Assembly (NCBI RefSeq): GCF_008704795.1
Contig: NZ_CP023690.1
Coordinates: 806,001-870,000 of the forward strand
DNA: 64,000 nt
Reading direction: 5' to 3'
DNA from: Streptomyces spectabilis
GTDB lineage: Bacteria > Actinomycetota > Actinomycetes > Streptomycetales > Streptomycetaceae
The first letter of the stretch is position 1. Each line of letters begins with the position of its first letter. This document shows, one piece after another, positions 16,834-28,186 of the stretch. The translations under genes and the position numbers were made by a program. Under the pieces are notes generated by a model, which saw only the letters and a list, made by a program, of their open reading frames with translations, made no database searches and was not told the DNA's origin.

Positions 16834-18447
16834 TCAGCAGGTGGTGCCGTCCGGCACCTCGCGCAGGCCGACCAGGTAGTCGTCCACGCGCTTGGTGACA
16901 CACGCGCCGGCCCGGCCGTAGGCGGTGTGCCCCGGAGCCTCGTACGTCAGGAGCATGCCGCCGGGGAACTGCTCCGCCACGCTCTCGGCCTCCTCGTACG
17001 GCGTGGCCGGGTCGCCGGTGGTGCCGACCACGAGGACCGGCGGCACTCCATCGGCCGCCACCCTGCGGGGCCGCTGCGTGCCCGACGGCAGGTCCTTGCA
17101 CGCCAGGACGCTCAGCACGCTCGACACGCCGTACAGGCCCGCCTTCCCCTCCGCGCGCTCCAGCGCGTCCCAGTAGGGCTCGGCGGTGCGGGGGTAGGCG
17201 GTGTCGGCGCAGGAGACGGCGAGGATGGCGGCGTCGCTGTTGTCGACGGCGCCGTCGGACTCGCGTTCGCCGCGTTCGCCCTTGCCCCGGAGGCGGGCGG
17301 CAGGCCCCGGCTCCTCGGCCTCGGAGAGTTCCGCCAGCTTCGTCCCGTCGCCCCGGGCCCCCGCGCGCAGTGCCGCGGAGAGCGGCTTCCAGTCGTCTTC
17401 GGGCGCGTACATCGCCAGCGAGACGGCGTCGACGACGTCCGTCGTGCCGAGGCCTTCCTCCTCGCCGTCGACGGGCAGCGGTTCGTGCTCCGTACGCTCG
17501 TACAGGTCCTCGATCAGGCGGCGGATCTCGCCGGGGCTCTCACCGGGGCATCCGCTGCCGACGACCTCCGCGCACCGCTTCGCGTAGTCGTCGACGGCCC
17601 TGCGGAAGCCGGTCCCTTCGCTGAGGGCGCGCTGCGCCCAGCCGAGGGAGGGGTCGACCGCGCCGTCCAGGACCATGGCGCGCACCCGGCGCGGGAACTG
17701 CTCGGCGTACCGGGTGCCCAGGTGCGTGCCGTACGACCAGCCGACGTAGGTCAGCTTCCGCTCGCCGAGGGCCGCGCGCAGCACGTCAAGGTCGCGGGCC
17801 ACGTCCTGGGTGCCGACGTGGCGCAGCAGGCCGCGGCTGCCCTTGCGGCAGGCGGTGGCCTCGGCGCGGGCGTCGGCGAGGGCCTGGGCGCGCGCGGCGG
17901 CGGTACGGGGGACGGGAGGCTGCTCCTCGGCGGCGTCCTCCTGCTCGTCCTCTTCTTCCGGGCAGTCGAGCGCGGGGCGGCTGCCCGCGACGCCGCGCGG
18001 GTCGAAGGAGACGATGTCGAAGCCGGCCCGCGCCTTCGCGCCGAACGACTCGGCCCCGCCGTCCTTGAGGTCGGCCACACCGGACTCGCCCGGGCCTCCC
18101 GGGTTGTACACGAGGGTGCCGACGCGCCGCTCCTCGTCGTCGGTCGCGGCCCTGGCCACCGGCAGGACGAAGGTCTTCCCGTCGCCCGGGTGCGCGTAGT
18201 CCCTGGGCACGGTGAGCCGGGCGCACTCCACGTCCCCGCACTCCCGCCACGTGAGCTTCTGCCGGTAGAAGCGCTGGAGTTCGGGCCGGGCGGCGGGGTC
18301 GGCGTCCGCGTGCTGCCGCGCGGAGCCGCGACTGCCCTCCGTGGTGCAGCCCGCGAGCGGCAGGGCCGTGAGGACCGCGAGGGGCAGGGCGAGCACGCGC
18401 ATCCGCGCGCTGTGCCGCAAGGACTTCAAGGACTTCCGGGACTTCAA
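16834..18447 (-). CDS. Secreted lipoprotein alpha/beta-hydrolase, tripeptidyl aminopeptidase (TAP/SlpD) family
   Basis: An exported peptidase of 537 residues from TTG at 18447, with AGGAG 7 bases upstream; ATG at 18402 is a second choice. A lipobox LPLAGC lies near residue 33, so the mature protein is probably lipid-anchored outside the cell. The fold is shown by NPGGPGESG, FDPRG and the nucleophile motif GWSYGTHLG; the C-terminal TAP domain has VVGTTGDPATPYEEA (catalytic Asp) and GHTAYG (His). It probably removes tripeptides from peptide N-termini. A highly acidic Glu/Asp/Gln insertion lies in the middle. A second member of the family is at 41994-43466. Confidence 0.88.
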   Translation of the reverse strand: MKSRKSLKSLRHSARMRVLALPLAVLTALPLAGCTTEGSRGSARQHADADPAARPELQRFYRQKLTWRECGDVECARLTVPRDYAHPGDGKTFVLPVARAATDDEERRVGTLVYNPGGPGESGVADLKDGGAESFGAKARAGFDIVSFDPRGVAGSRPALDCPEEEDEQEDAAEEQPPVPRTAAARAQALADARAEATACRKGSRGLLRHVGTQDVARDLDVLRAALGERKLTYVGWSYGTHLGTRYAEQFPRRVRAMVLDGAVDPSLGWAQRALSEGTGFRRAVDDYAKRCAEVVGSGCPGESPGEIRRLIEDLYERTEHEPLPVDGEEEGLGTTDVVDAVSLAMYAPEDDWKPLSAALRAGARGDGTKLAELSEAEEPGPAARLRGKGERGERESDGAVDNSDAAILAVSCADTAYPRTAEPYWDALERAEGKAGLYGVSSVLSVLACKDLPSGTQRPRRVAADGVPPVLVVGTTGDPATPYEEAESVAEQFPGGMLLTYEAPGHTAYGRAGACVTKRVDDYLVGLREVPDGTTC

Positions 18448-18554
18448 GGGGGTGCTCCTGTGTTTCGGTACACCACAGGGTCCCTGATCACTGCATATGG
18501 TGTCGCGTCCGGAGCGGTCGGCGAGGCGGCCGAAGGGCATCAGGAAGGCGGCGA

Positions 18555-18785
18555 TCAGGCACGAGACTCCAGATCGGCAAGGAGCACGGCCGCGATCTCG
18601 GACTGCGGCTGCGGGTCCATCAGTTCCTCGTGTCGGAACCCGATCCGGGAGACGTGGACCGCGCCCTCGACGTGGGGTGCCCAGCTCTCCGCCCGTGCCC
18701 GGAGTTCGTCCTCGGTGATGCCCTTCGTGCCGACGAACAACCGGACGGGGTCGGTGAAGCGGGTGGGGACGTAGCGCCGGGCCAG
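18555..18785 (-). pseudogene. C-terminal fragment of an alpha/beta-hydrolase or NRPS-type thioesterase
   Basis: The minus strand reads LARRYVPTRFTDPVRLFVGT, then GITEDELRARAESWAPHVEG and a tail containing GFRHEELMDPQPQSEIAAVL before a stop. The His-Glu-Glu-Leu-Met segment followed by a short helix resembles the end of thioesterase domains of NRPS/PKS systems or related hydrolases. The homologous-looking part starts abruptly at about 18785, where an MFS fragment on the other strand begins. There is no start codon with a ribosome site, so it is a remnant (76 residues). Confidence 0.6.
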
Positions 18786-18790
18786 GCCCG

Positions 18791-22536
<3,746 letters not shown>

Positions 22537-23025
22537 CTACCTCTTCCGGCCGGACCGCAGGAGGTCACGCCCGTCGCGCAGCAGGCCGGGGGCCAGGCTC
22601 CGGTGCTTCTTGGCCAGCGGCGGCCAGACGCGCCCCGCCAAGGGGCGGTCGTAGCGCAGGAACGTGGCCAGTGACACGTGGTCGTCGTCGGCCTGGACGA
22701 CGAGGTGACCGGTCAGGAACCACGACCGGGCCTCCAGCCTGATCCAGTCCGCACCGCGGTCGGCGATCTCCCATCCGGCCACGCGGCCCCGTGCCGCCCG
22801 GAGCCGCAGACCGAGCAGCACCCGCCAGACGAACTGCCCCGAGCGGCCCGCCACATCCTCGAAGAGGGCCTTCGCCCACTCCTCCGGCGACCGGCCGGGC
22901 ACCCCGCCGCTCAGCGTGAAAAGGTCCACGTAGTCGGGCCGTTCCATGGTGCTCAAGGCCAGGATCGGCGCGGGCACCGGCTGCTCCTGGCGGACGTCAC
23001 CGTCTGTTCCTGATGCGACGTTCAT
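22537..23025 (-). CDS. DUF2867-like protein
   Basis: A 162-residue cytosolic protein from ATG at 23025 with AAGGAGC upstream. It reads PDYVDLFTL, then WAKALFEDV, LLGLRLR and a C-terminal half with AGWEIADRGADWIRLEARSW and HVSLATFLRYDRPLAGRVWP. This is the layout of DUF2867 proteins (SRPBCC-like fold), whose role is unknown but which often sit beside oxidoreductases. It is the first gene of the minus-strand unit DUF2867-P450-glucosidase and faces the TetR gene across a palindromic operator. Confidence 0.72.
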   Translation of the reverse strand: MNVASGTDGDVRQEQPVPAPILALSTMERPDYVDLFTLSGGVPGRSPEEWAKALFEDVAGRSGQFVWRVLLGLRLRAARGRVAGWEIADRGADWIRLEARSWFLTGHLVVQADDDHVSLATFLRYDRPLAGRVWPPLAKKHRSLAPGLLRDGRDLLRSGRKR

Positions 23026-23078
23026 ACGTGCTCCTTCAGGTCGGTCCACGGAGTGGCATGCCACGGGTAAAGTAACGT

Positions 23079-23096
23079 ACATACATGCCTGTATGT
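23079..23096. promoter_or_regulatory. Palindromic TetR operator
   Basis: ACATACATGCCTGTATGT (arms ACATACA and TGTATGT, 4-base spacer) lies between the divergent DUF2867 and TetR genes, 16 bases before the TetR start. Its position suits repression of both directions. Confidence 0.75.
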
Positions 23097-23111
23097 AAGT
23101 GAGGGTGGGCG

Positions 23112-23747
23112 ATGACACAGCAGAAGAAGGCGGACGGCCGGCGCAGCCAGGCGGATCGGCGCGCGCAGACCCGCGGCGCCTTGCTGGAGGCGGCCGCTCG
23201 CGGCCTGTCGACGTACGGATACGCCAACTTGTCGCTGGCGCGCGTGGCCGACGAGGCCGGGTACACGCGCGGCGCGCTCTACCACCTCTTCGCCAACAAG
23301 GAAGCCCTGGCTCTCGCCGTGGTGGAGTGGGTCGGGCAGACCTGGAACGACGAGGTCGGCCGACCGGCCATGGAGGAGCCCGACCCCGTCGACGCGCTCA
23401 TCGCGCTCGCGCGCGGGCACGCCGTCTACTGCCGCCGCGACGTCGCCCAGGTCATGATGACGCTGCGCGTCGAATTCACCGGGCAGGACCACCCCGTCGG
23501 CCGGGCCGTCGCGGAGGCCGTCGAACGGCTGGGCGCCGACTGCGCGGGCCTGGTCGCCGCCGGACGCGCCAGCGGCGCGATCCCTCCGGGGCCGCCGCCC
23601 GAGATGACGGCCTCCGTCTTCCTCGGCGTCGTCGAGGCGGTCGGGATCGAACTGGCCGGACAAGCCCCGTACGACACACAGCTCGCCGAGCGGGCGGTCC
23701 GGGGCGTGCTGGGCCTTTCGCCCCGCGCCGAGCCGACCACCCGCTAG
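23112..23747 (+). CDS. TetR family transcriptional regulator
   Basis: A 211-residue repressor. The N-terminal helix-turn-helix covers about residues 20-66: TRGALLEAAARGLSTYGYAN, then LARVADEAGYTRGALYHLFANKE with the typical GxLYxxFxxKE recognition end. The C-terminal ligand domain is poorly conserved and contains one Cys (CRRD) and a hydrophobic FLGVVEAVGIELAG. It is divergent from the DUF2867/P450/glucosidase operon, and the palindrome at 23079-23096 fits its operator. The ligand is unknown. Confidence 0.92.
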   Translation: MTQQKKADGRRSQADRRAQTRGALLEAAARGLSTYGYANLSLARVADEAGYTRGALYHLFANKEALALAVVEWVGQTWNDEVGRPAMEEPDPVDALIALARGHAVYCRRDVAQVMMTLRVEFTGQDHPVGRAVAEAVERLGADCAGLVAAGRASGAIPPGPPPEMTASVFLGVVEAVGIELAGQAPYDTQLAERAVRGVLGLSPRAEPTTR

Positions 23748-23799
23748 ATCACGCTTTGTCACCTGGCGGCCGGGCCGGTGGCGCGGGCTACGATCCGGT

Positions 23800-24207
23800 A
23801 TGCGAGCCTCTGGAACCTTCAATGTCGCCGACTTCACCCCGGTCTCCGCGCCGAACCCGGGGATCGAGACCGCCGTGCCCGTGGCTGTCGCCACGATGGC
23901 CAAGCAGTACGAGGGCGAGGTCGTCGGGCACTCCACGACCTTGTTCACCGCCGCGGCCGACCAGGCCACCGGCACCGGTACGTACGTCGCCCTGGAGTCC
24001 TTCGAGGGGGCGCTCCACACGCGGAGCGGCACCTTCAACTTCGCGCACTCCGGGACCACCGTGGACAGCCGCAAGCAGGGCGGGTACTTCGTCATCGTCC
24101 CGGGCAGCGGTACGGGCGACCTGGCGGGGATCAGCGGGACCGGAGGCGTCGCGATCGACGAGGACGGCACACACCGGCTCTGGTTCGACTACGAAATCGG
24201 CCAGTAG
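23800..24207 (+). CDS. DUF3224 family protein
   Basis: A 135-residue beta-barrel protein (AOC/dirigent-like fold) of unknown function. It has the family pattern: YEGEVVGHSTTLFTAA near residues 37-52, GTYVALESFEGALHTRSGTF (60-79), and a final GTGGVAIDEDGTHRLWFDYE. It is one of the small soluble DUF3224 proteins common in actinobacteria. It has no signal peptide. It lies downstream of TetR on the same strand and may be cotranscribed (52-base gap), but nothing else links them. Confidence 0.88.
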   Translation: MRASGTFNVADFTPVSAPNPGIETAVPVAVATMAKQYEGEVVGHSTTLFTAAADQATGTGTYVALESFEGALHTRSGTFNFAHSGTTVDSRKQGGYFVIVPGSGTGDLAGISGTGGVAIDEDGTHRLWFDYEIGQ

Positions 24208-24245
24208 CGCGGCGAATCACCGACGGAAGCGGCCGGGGCCTCCGC

Positions 24246-25088
24246 TCACACCTTGCGCCACCGCGCACTCGCCCATGAGAAGACACCGAAGGCCATCAGC
24301 GCCACGGCCAGGGCGACGAGCAGCCACGGCCCGGCCGCGGTGTGGCTGAAGGAACGCAGGGTGTCGTCCATTCCCTTGGCCTCGCCGGGTTCGTGCCGCA
24401 CGGCGGCCACGAGGAGGAACCCGCCGGCCGTCGCGAAGGCGCACCCCCGGCCGCAGCCGCCGACCACCCCGAGCACGTCGACGGCCCGGCGCACCGGGGC
24501 GGACATCTCCCCCATCCGCAGCCGTCGGCGGTACTTGCGCAGCGCGGCCCTGCCGATCATCCACAGGCCCGCGGCCACCACGCCGAGCCCCGCGGCTCCG
24601 ACGATCCACTGTCCGCCCCGCCAGTCGAGGACGGTGGCGGTGACGTCGTCGACCTGACGGTCGGAGGAGCCGCTGCCGCTTCCCTTGTCTCCCGTGACGT
24701 AGGCGAGGACCAGATAGCTGACCACTCCGTAGAAGACGAACCGGCCCGCTGACAGCAGGCGTTTGCCCGGCTTGCGCCCCTCGGGACCGACCTGCCCGAA
24801 CAGGGCCTCCGAGAGGCGCCACAGCGCCATACCCACCAGGCCGAGCCCGAGGAGCCACAGCAGGGCTTCCCCGAAAGGCTTCTGGGCGAGTTCCGTCAGC
24901 GCCCCGCCCCGGTCGGCCTGCTTCCCGTCGTCGTCGGAGAGCGCGATGCGCAACGCCACCACGCCGACCAGCACATAGATCGCGCCGCGCGCCACGAATC
25001 CGGCCCGCGCCGCGACCTCCACCACCCGGCCACGGGCCACCCTTCGTGCCCGGCCTGCCCCATTTCGCACTGCCCCATCAAAGCCCAT
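24246..25088 (-). CDS. DUF1206 membrane protein
   Basis: A 280-residue integral membrane protein with six hydrophobic helices arranged as three two-helix repeats, each starting with a helix of the type AARAGFVARGAIYVLVGVVA (residues 23-42), RLLSAGRFVFYGVVSYLVLA (about 103-122) and CGRGCAFATAGGFLLVAAV (about 206-224). This three-repeat pattern is the DUF1206 signature. Function is unknown. ATG at 25088 is chosen over an in-frame start 43 codons upstream because the extra part is low-complexity and hydrophilic; the ribosome site is weak at both. Confidence 0.85.
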   Translation of the reverse strand: MGFDGAVRNGAGRARRVARGRVVEVAARAGFVARGAIYVLVGVVALRIALSDDDGKQADRGGALTELAQKPFGEALLWLLGLGLVGMALWRLSEALFGQVGPEGRKPGKRLLSAGRFVFYGVVSYLVLAYVTGDKGSGSGSSDRQVDDVTATVLDWRGGQWIVGAAGLGVVAAGLWMIGRAALRKYRRRLRMGEMSAPVRRAVDVLGVVGGCGRGCAFATAGGFLLVAAVRHEPGEAKGMDDTLRSFSHTAAGPWLLVALAVALMAFGVFSWASARWRKV

Positions 25089-25409
25089 GGGGGCCGAATC
25101 CCCCGGGACCTCCCACCCATGCCCTCGACGTGCCAAAGAGGGACGCGGGCCACTCGAGGCAGGGCGACCATTCGGCACACAATGGTCCAGACCATCAGAT
25201 TTCGCTTGACTATGCATGCGCTCGCAACTCTACGCGAGTAGCCACGCCCCGCCTCTTGCGACGGTCATGACCCATCTGCCAGATTCACCACAGCCTTTGA
25301 TGGCATGCACGCGACAGGAATATCCATCTTTCGCGTGTACTCCTGGTCGCATACCTATGCGGCTCAGTCCTCACGAAGGACGCCCAACCCCCACACAATG
25401 GAGACGAAC
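25089..25409. promoter_or_regulatory. Intergenic region between divergent DUF1206 and protease genes
   Basis: This 320-base stretch is relatively A/T-rich and must carry promoters for both divergent genes. I find no convincing -35/-10 pair, operator palindrome or further gene. Confidence 0.3.
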
Positions 25410-26147
25410 GTGCGAATATCCAGACTTCTCCCGGCACTCGCGGCCGTCGCACTGACCGTACTGGGGCTCGCCCCCACCGCCGCCGCACAGGCCTCGGCGG
25501 CCGAGCGCGCACCCTCCGCCCCGTCCACCACATCGGTCCAGCCGATCATCGGCGGCGGCTACGCGAGCAACGCCCCCTGGGCGGCCCGGCTCTTCTCCAA
25601 CGGGCGCCAGACGTGCACCGCCACGATCATCGCCCCGACCTGGATCCTCACCGCCAAGCACTGCGTCAGCGGCGGCGGCCTCTCCTTCCGCATCGGCAGC
25701 CTCGACCAGACCACGGGCGGCACCACCGCCAACGGCGTCAGCGTCACGAACCACTCCTCGTCGGACCTGTCCCTGGTCAAGCTCGACCGCTCCGTGTCGG
25801 CCACCTACTCACCGCTCGGCCAGCCGGGTTCGGTGACCGTGGGCCAGTCCGTGCAGGTCTACGGCTGGGGCGCGACCTCCCAGTGCGGCCAGGAGATCAA
25901 CTGTCAGTCCCGGCTCCTGAAGGTCGCCAACGTCACCGTCACCGGTGGCTGCCGCGACGCCTACCAGGGCCAGGCCATCTGCGCCCGCCGGGGCAACGGC
26001 ATCACCGCGGGCGGCGACTCGGGCGGCCCCATGATGGCGGGCGGCGTCCAGGTCGGCGTGGCCTCCACGAGTGACCGCCAGACCACCACCGCGTACACGA
26101 ACGTGACGGCGTACCGCTCCTGGATCCAGAGCGTGGCCGGCGTCTGA
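25410..26147 (+). CDS. Secreted trypsin-like serine protease (S1 family)
   Basis: A 245-residue exported protease. The signal peptide ends near AQASA (about residue 30), followed by a short propeptide and IIGGGYASNAPWAARLF, where the mature N-terminus IIGG should be freed. The catalytic triad is visible: His in TAKHC, Asp in SSDLSLVKLD, Ser in GGDSGGPM. The residue six before the Ser is Gly/Thr rather than Asp, so classical trypsin Arg/Lys specificity is not assured. GTG at 25410 is chosen because GGAG lies 6 bases upstream; ATG at 25398 is the alternative. Confidence 0.9.
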   Translation: MRISRLLPALAAVALTVLGLAPTAAAQASAAERAPSAPSTTSVQPIIGGGYASNAPWAARLFSNGRQTCTATIIAPTWILTAKHCVSGGGLSFRIGSLDQTTGGTTANGVSVTNHSSSDLSLVKLDRSVSATYSPLGQPGSVTVGQSVQVYGWGATSQCGQEINCQSRLLKVANVTVTGGCRDAYQGQAICARRGNGITAGGDSGGPMMAGGVQVGVASTSDRQTTTAYTNVTAYRSWIQSVAGV

Positions 26148-26155
26148 GCGAACCT

Positions 26156-26183
26156 CCCCTCCGCGCGGCGCCGCGCGGAGGGG
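26156..26183. terminator. Bidirectional hairpin terminator
   Basis: A perfect 14-bp palindrome with no spacer (arms 26156-26169 and 26170-26183) lies between the convergent protease and MEDS/HATPase genes. Confidence 0.8.
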
Positions 26184-26208
26184 GCACGGCCCTGTCGCCG
26201 CCCCCGGG

Positions 26209-27174
26209 TCAGCGACGGAAGTACAGGCGTACGACCGAGCCGTCCGGGCCGAGCCGCTCGGTCATCAGGTCGCTCAACTGCCGTACGATCCACAGGCCGT
26301 GTCCGCTCGCCGCGCGCGGTGCCGGTGGCAGATGGCCCGGGAACGCGGGCACGCGCGGGACACTGCCGTAGCCGCCGTCGGCGATCTCGCAGATCAGATA
26401 CTCGGGCTCGCTCCACAGCCGCAGCACCCCGCGCCCGCCGCCGAAGCGGATGGCGTTGAGCACCGTCTCGTGCACGGCGACGACCAGGTCCTGCACGCGG
26501 CCCTCGGCGAGCGCACGGCCGCGGGCGAACTCGGTGGCGGCGGCGCGCGCCACGGCCGTCCGGCCCCGTTCGAAGGGGATCTCGGTGGACGTGCCGCCGG
26601 GCGACACGGCTGACTCGTCCAGCTCGCGCTCCGCCTCGTCGCACTCGGCGTAGAAGTCGGCCGGGGGCTCGTAGCGATCGCTGTGGAGCAATCCGCTCTC
26701 GCCGACGGCGAGTTCGGGGTGGGTGCGGCGCGCGGTGCTGATGACCTCGTCCGGCAGGACCCGGGTGTCGTACGGGCACAGGATCCAGTGTCCCGAGTCG
26801 GCGAAGGCGACGTTCAGGAGCGACTCATAGCGCATCCACTCGCGGACCTCGAAGGTGGTGCGCCCCGTCCACACCGGTTCGCCGATCACGCGCACGCGGC
26901 GGGCGCCGCCCCGCTCGCGGGCGGTGCAGTACGCGTGGTACCGGCCGAGGGTGCGCGACGGGTAGTGGTACCAGTCGAGGCAGTCGATGAACTCCACCTC
27001 GCGCGCGGCCCCGCCGAGCGCGTCCCGCAGCAGGCCGATGTTGTCGCCCGCGACGACGGCGAGGAGCGCGTCCCCCGCCTCCAGGCCCTCGTGGACGTAT
27101 CCGAGGGTGCCCTCCAGGAATTCCTCGTCCGCGCCGTAGCACAGCGCCTGATGGACGAAGCCCGTTCGCGTCAT
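26209..27174 (-). CDS. MEDS-domain anti-sigma-type regulator with HATPase domain
   Basis: A 321-residue regulator. The N-terminal half (about 1-165) is a MEDS (DcmR sensory) domain with [20 protein letters not shown] and [12 protein letters not shown]; the C-terminal part (about 190-321) is an RsbW-like HATPase with [14 protein letters not shown] (N box) and [14 protein letters not shown] (G box). Such proteins in Streptomyces act as anti-sigma factors or serine kinases toward STAS antagonists. Its ATG overlaps the stop of the upstream MEDS-STAS gene by 4 bases (ATGA), so the two products probably work together. Confidence 0.87.
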   Translation of the reverse strand: MTRTGFVHQALCYGADEEFLEGTLGYVHEGLEAGDALLAVVAGDNIGLLRDALGGAAREVEFIDCLDWYHYPSRTLGRYHAYCTARERGGARRVRVIGEPVWTGRTTFEVREWMRYESLLNVAFADSGHWILCPYDTRVLPDEVISTARRTHPELAVGESGLLHSDRYEPPADFYAECDEAERELDESAVSPGGTSTEIPFERGRTAVARAAATEFARGRALAEGRVQDLVVAVHETVLNAIRFGGGRGVLRLWSEPEYLICEIADGGYGSVPRVPAFPGHLPPAPRAASGHGLWIVRQLSDLMTERLGPDGSVVRLYFRR

Positions 27175-28061
27175 AGCTCCTCATCCCCCCTGTCGACCTC
27201 CAGGCCGGGGACCACGTCCCAGCCCGTGACCCGCATGACGCGGTGGACGTGCGGGGCGACCCCGGTGAGGAGGAGGCCGCCGCCCCGCTCCCGCAGCCGC
27301 AGGCCCGTGTGGACCAGCAGACGCAGGGCACCCACGTCGATGAACGACACGTCGCGCAGGCTGAGCCGGGTGCGGCCGCCGTCGGCACGGCCCGCGGCGC
27401 GCGCGGCCTCGCCGTGCAGGGCCCGCGCCACGGCCGTGACGTTGGTGTCGTCCACCTCCCCGGACAGGGCGAGACCGGGCGGGGCGAACGTACGGGTGAT
27501 GCTGAGCAGTTCGTCCCGCCAGAGGTGGTCGGCCACGGCCCGGCCCTGGTGCAGGCCCTCCACCGGCGCCCACTCGTGGACCTCGAAGACGCGGCGGTCG
27601 TAACTGCAGACCGCGAGCACGGGCAGGGCCTGAAAGACCGGGTCGAGCAGGCGCTCGGCGTCCTGGAGCTCCTTGAAGGCGTCGTCACCCGGGCCGCGGA
27701 CGACCTCGAGCGCGACGCGAAGGCCGAGGTAGCCCTCGGCCACGGCGTCCTCCGCCTCCCGGCGCACCCGTTCGTCGAGGTCCCACAGCGACTCCGGCGT
27801 GCCGAACCGGGCGTCGAACCGCAGCCGCCCCGTGCTCAACGCGTCGGCCACGTCGCACCCGTGACCGCGCAGGAAGCCGAGCGCGATGTCGGGCGGCGCG
27901 CTCGGCGAGGCGAGGACGAGACCCCGGTGACCGCTGGCCAGGCCGTCCAGGAGGAACGCGGCGAGCATCACCTCGCGCTCCTCCTGAGTGTCGTATCCGA
28001 GCAGGAGGTGGTCACCGCACCTCATCTGCCCGACGGCTCTGAGTACCGGTTCCATCTCCAT
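27171..28061 (-). CDS. MEDS-STAS fusion, anti-sigma factor antagonist
   Basis: A 296-residue protein. The MEDS domain (about 10-175) has [20 protein letters not shown] and ends with VCSYDRRVF; the STAS domain (about 195-290) has [12 protein letters not shown] and [16 protein letters not shown]. In typical antagonists the phosphorylated residue is Ser or Thr at the position after Asp in D(S/T)S; here the segment is FIDVGAL, so phosphorylation may be lost. ATG at 28061 is preferred (AAGGGGG upstream); a GTG at 28070 is too close to that site. It is the first gene of a coupled pair with the MEDS-HATPase. Confidence 0.83.
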   Translation of the reverse strand: MEMEPVLRAVGQMRCGDHLLLGYDTQEEREVMLAAFLLDGLASGHRGLVLASPSAPPDIALGFLRGHGCDVADALSTGRLRFDARFGTPESLWDLDERVRREAEDAVAEGYLGLRVALEVVRGPGDDAFKELQDAERLLDPVFQALPVLAVCSYDRRVFEVHEWAPVEGLHQGRAVADHLWRDELLSITRTFAPPGLALSGEVDDTNVTAVARALHGEAARAAGRADGGRTRLSLRDVSFIDVGALRLLVHTGLRLRERGGGLLLTGVAPHVHRVMRVTGWDVVPGLEVDRGDEEL

Positions 28062-28186
28062 CCGACCCACCCCCCTTGCGCCGCACCCCCACCGCGACTA
28101 CGCGGTGTGCCGGGACGGTTACACGCTACGCCGGAAACGGAGCCGCCGTAGCGGATATGGTGATCCACACCTCACGAGGGGGAGAC

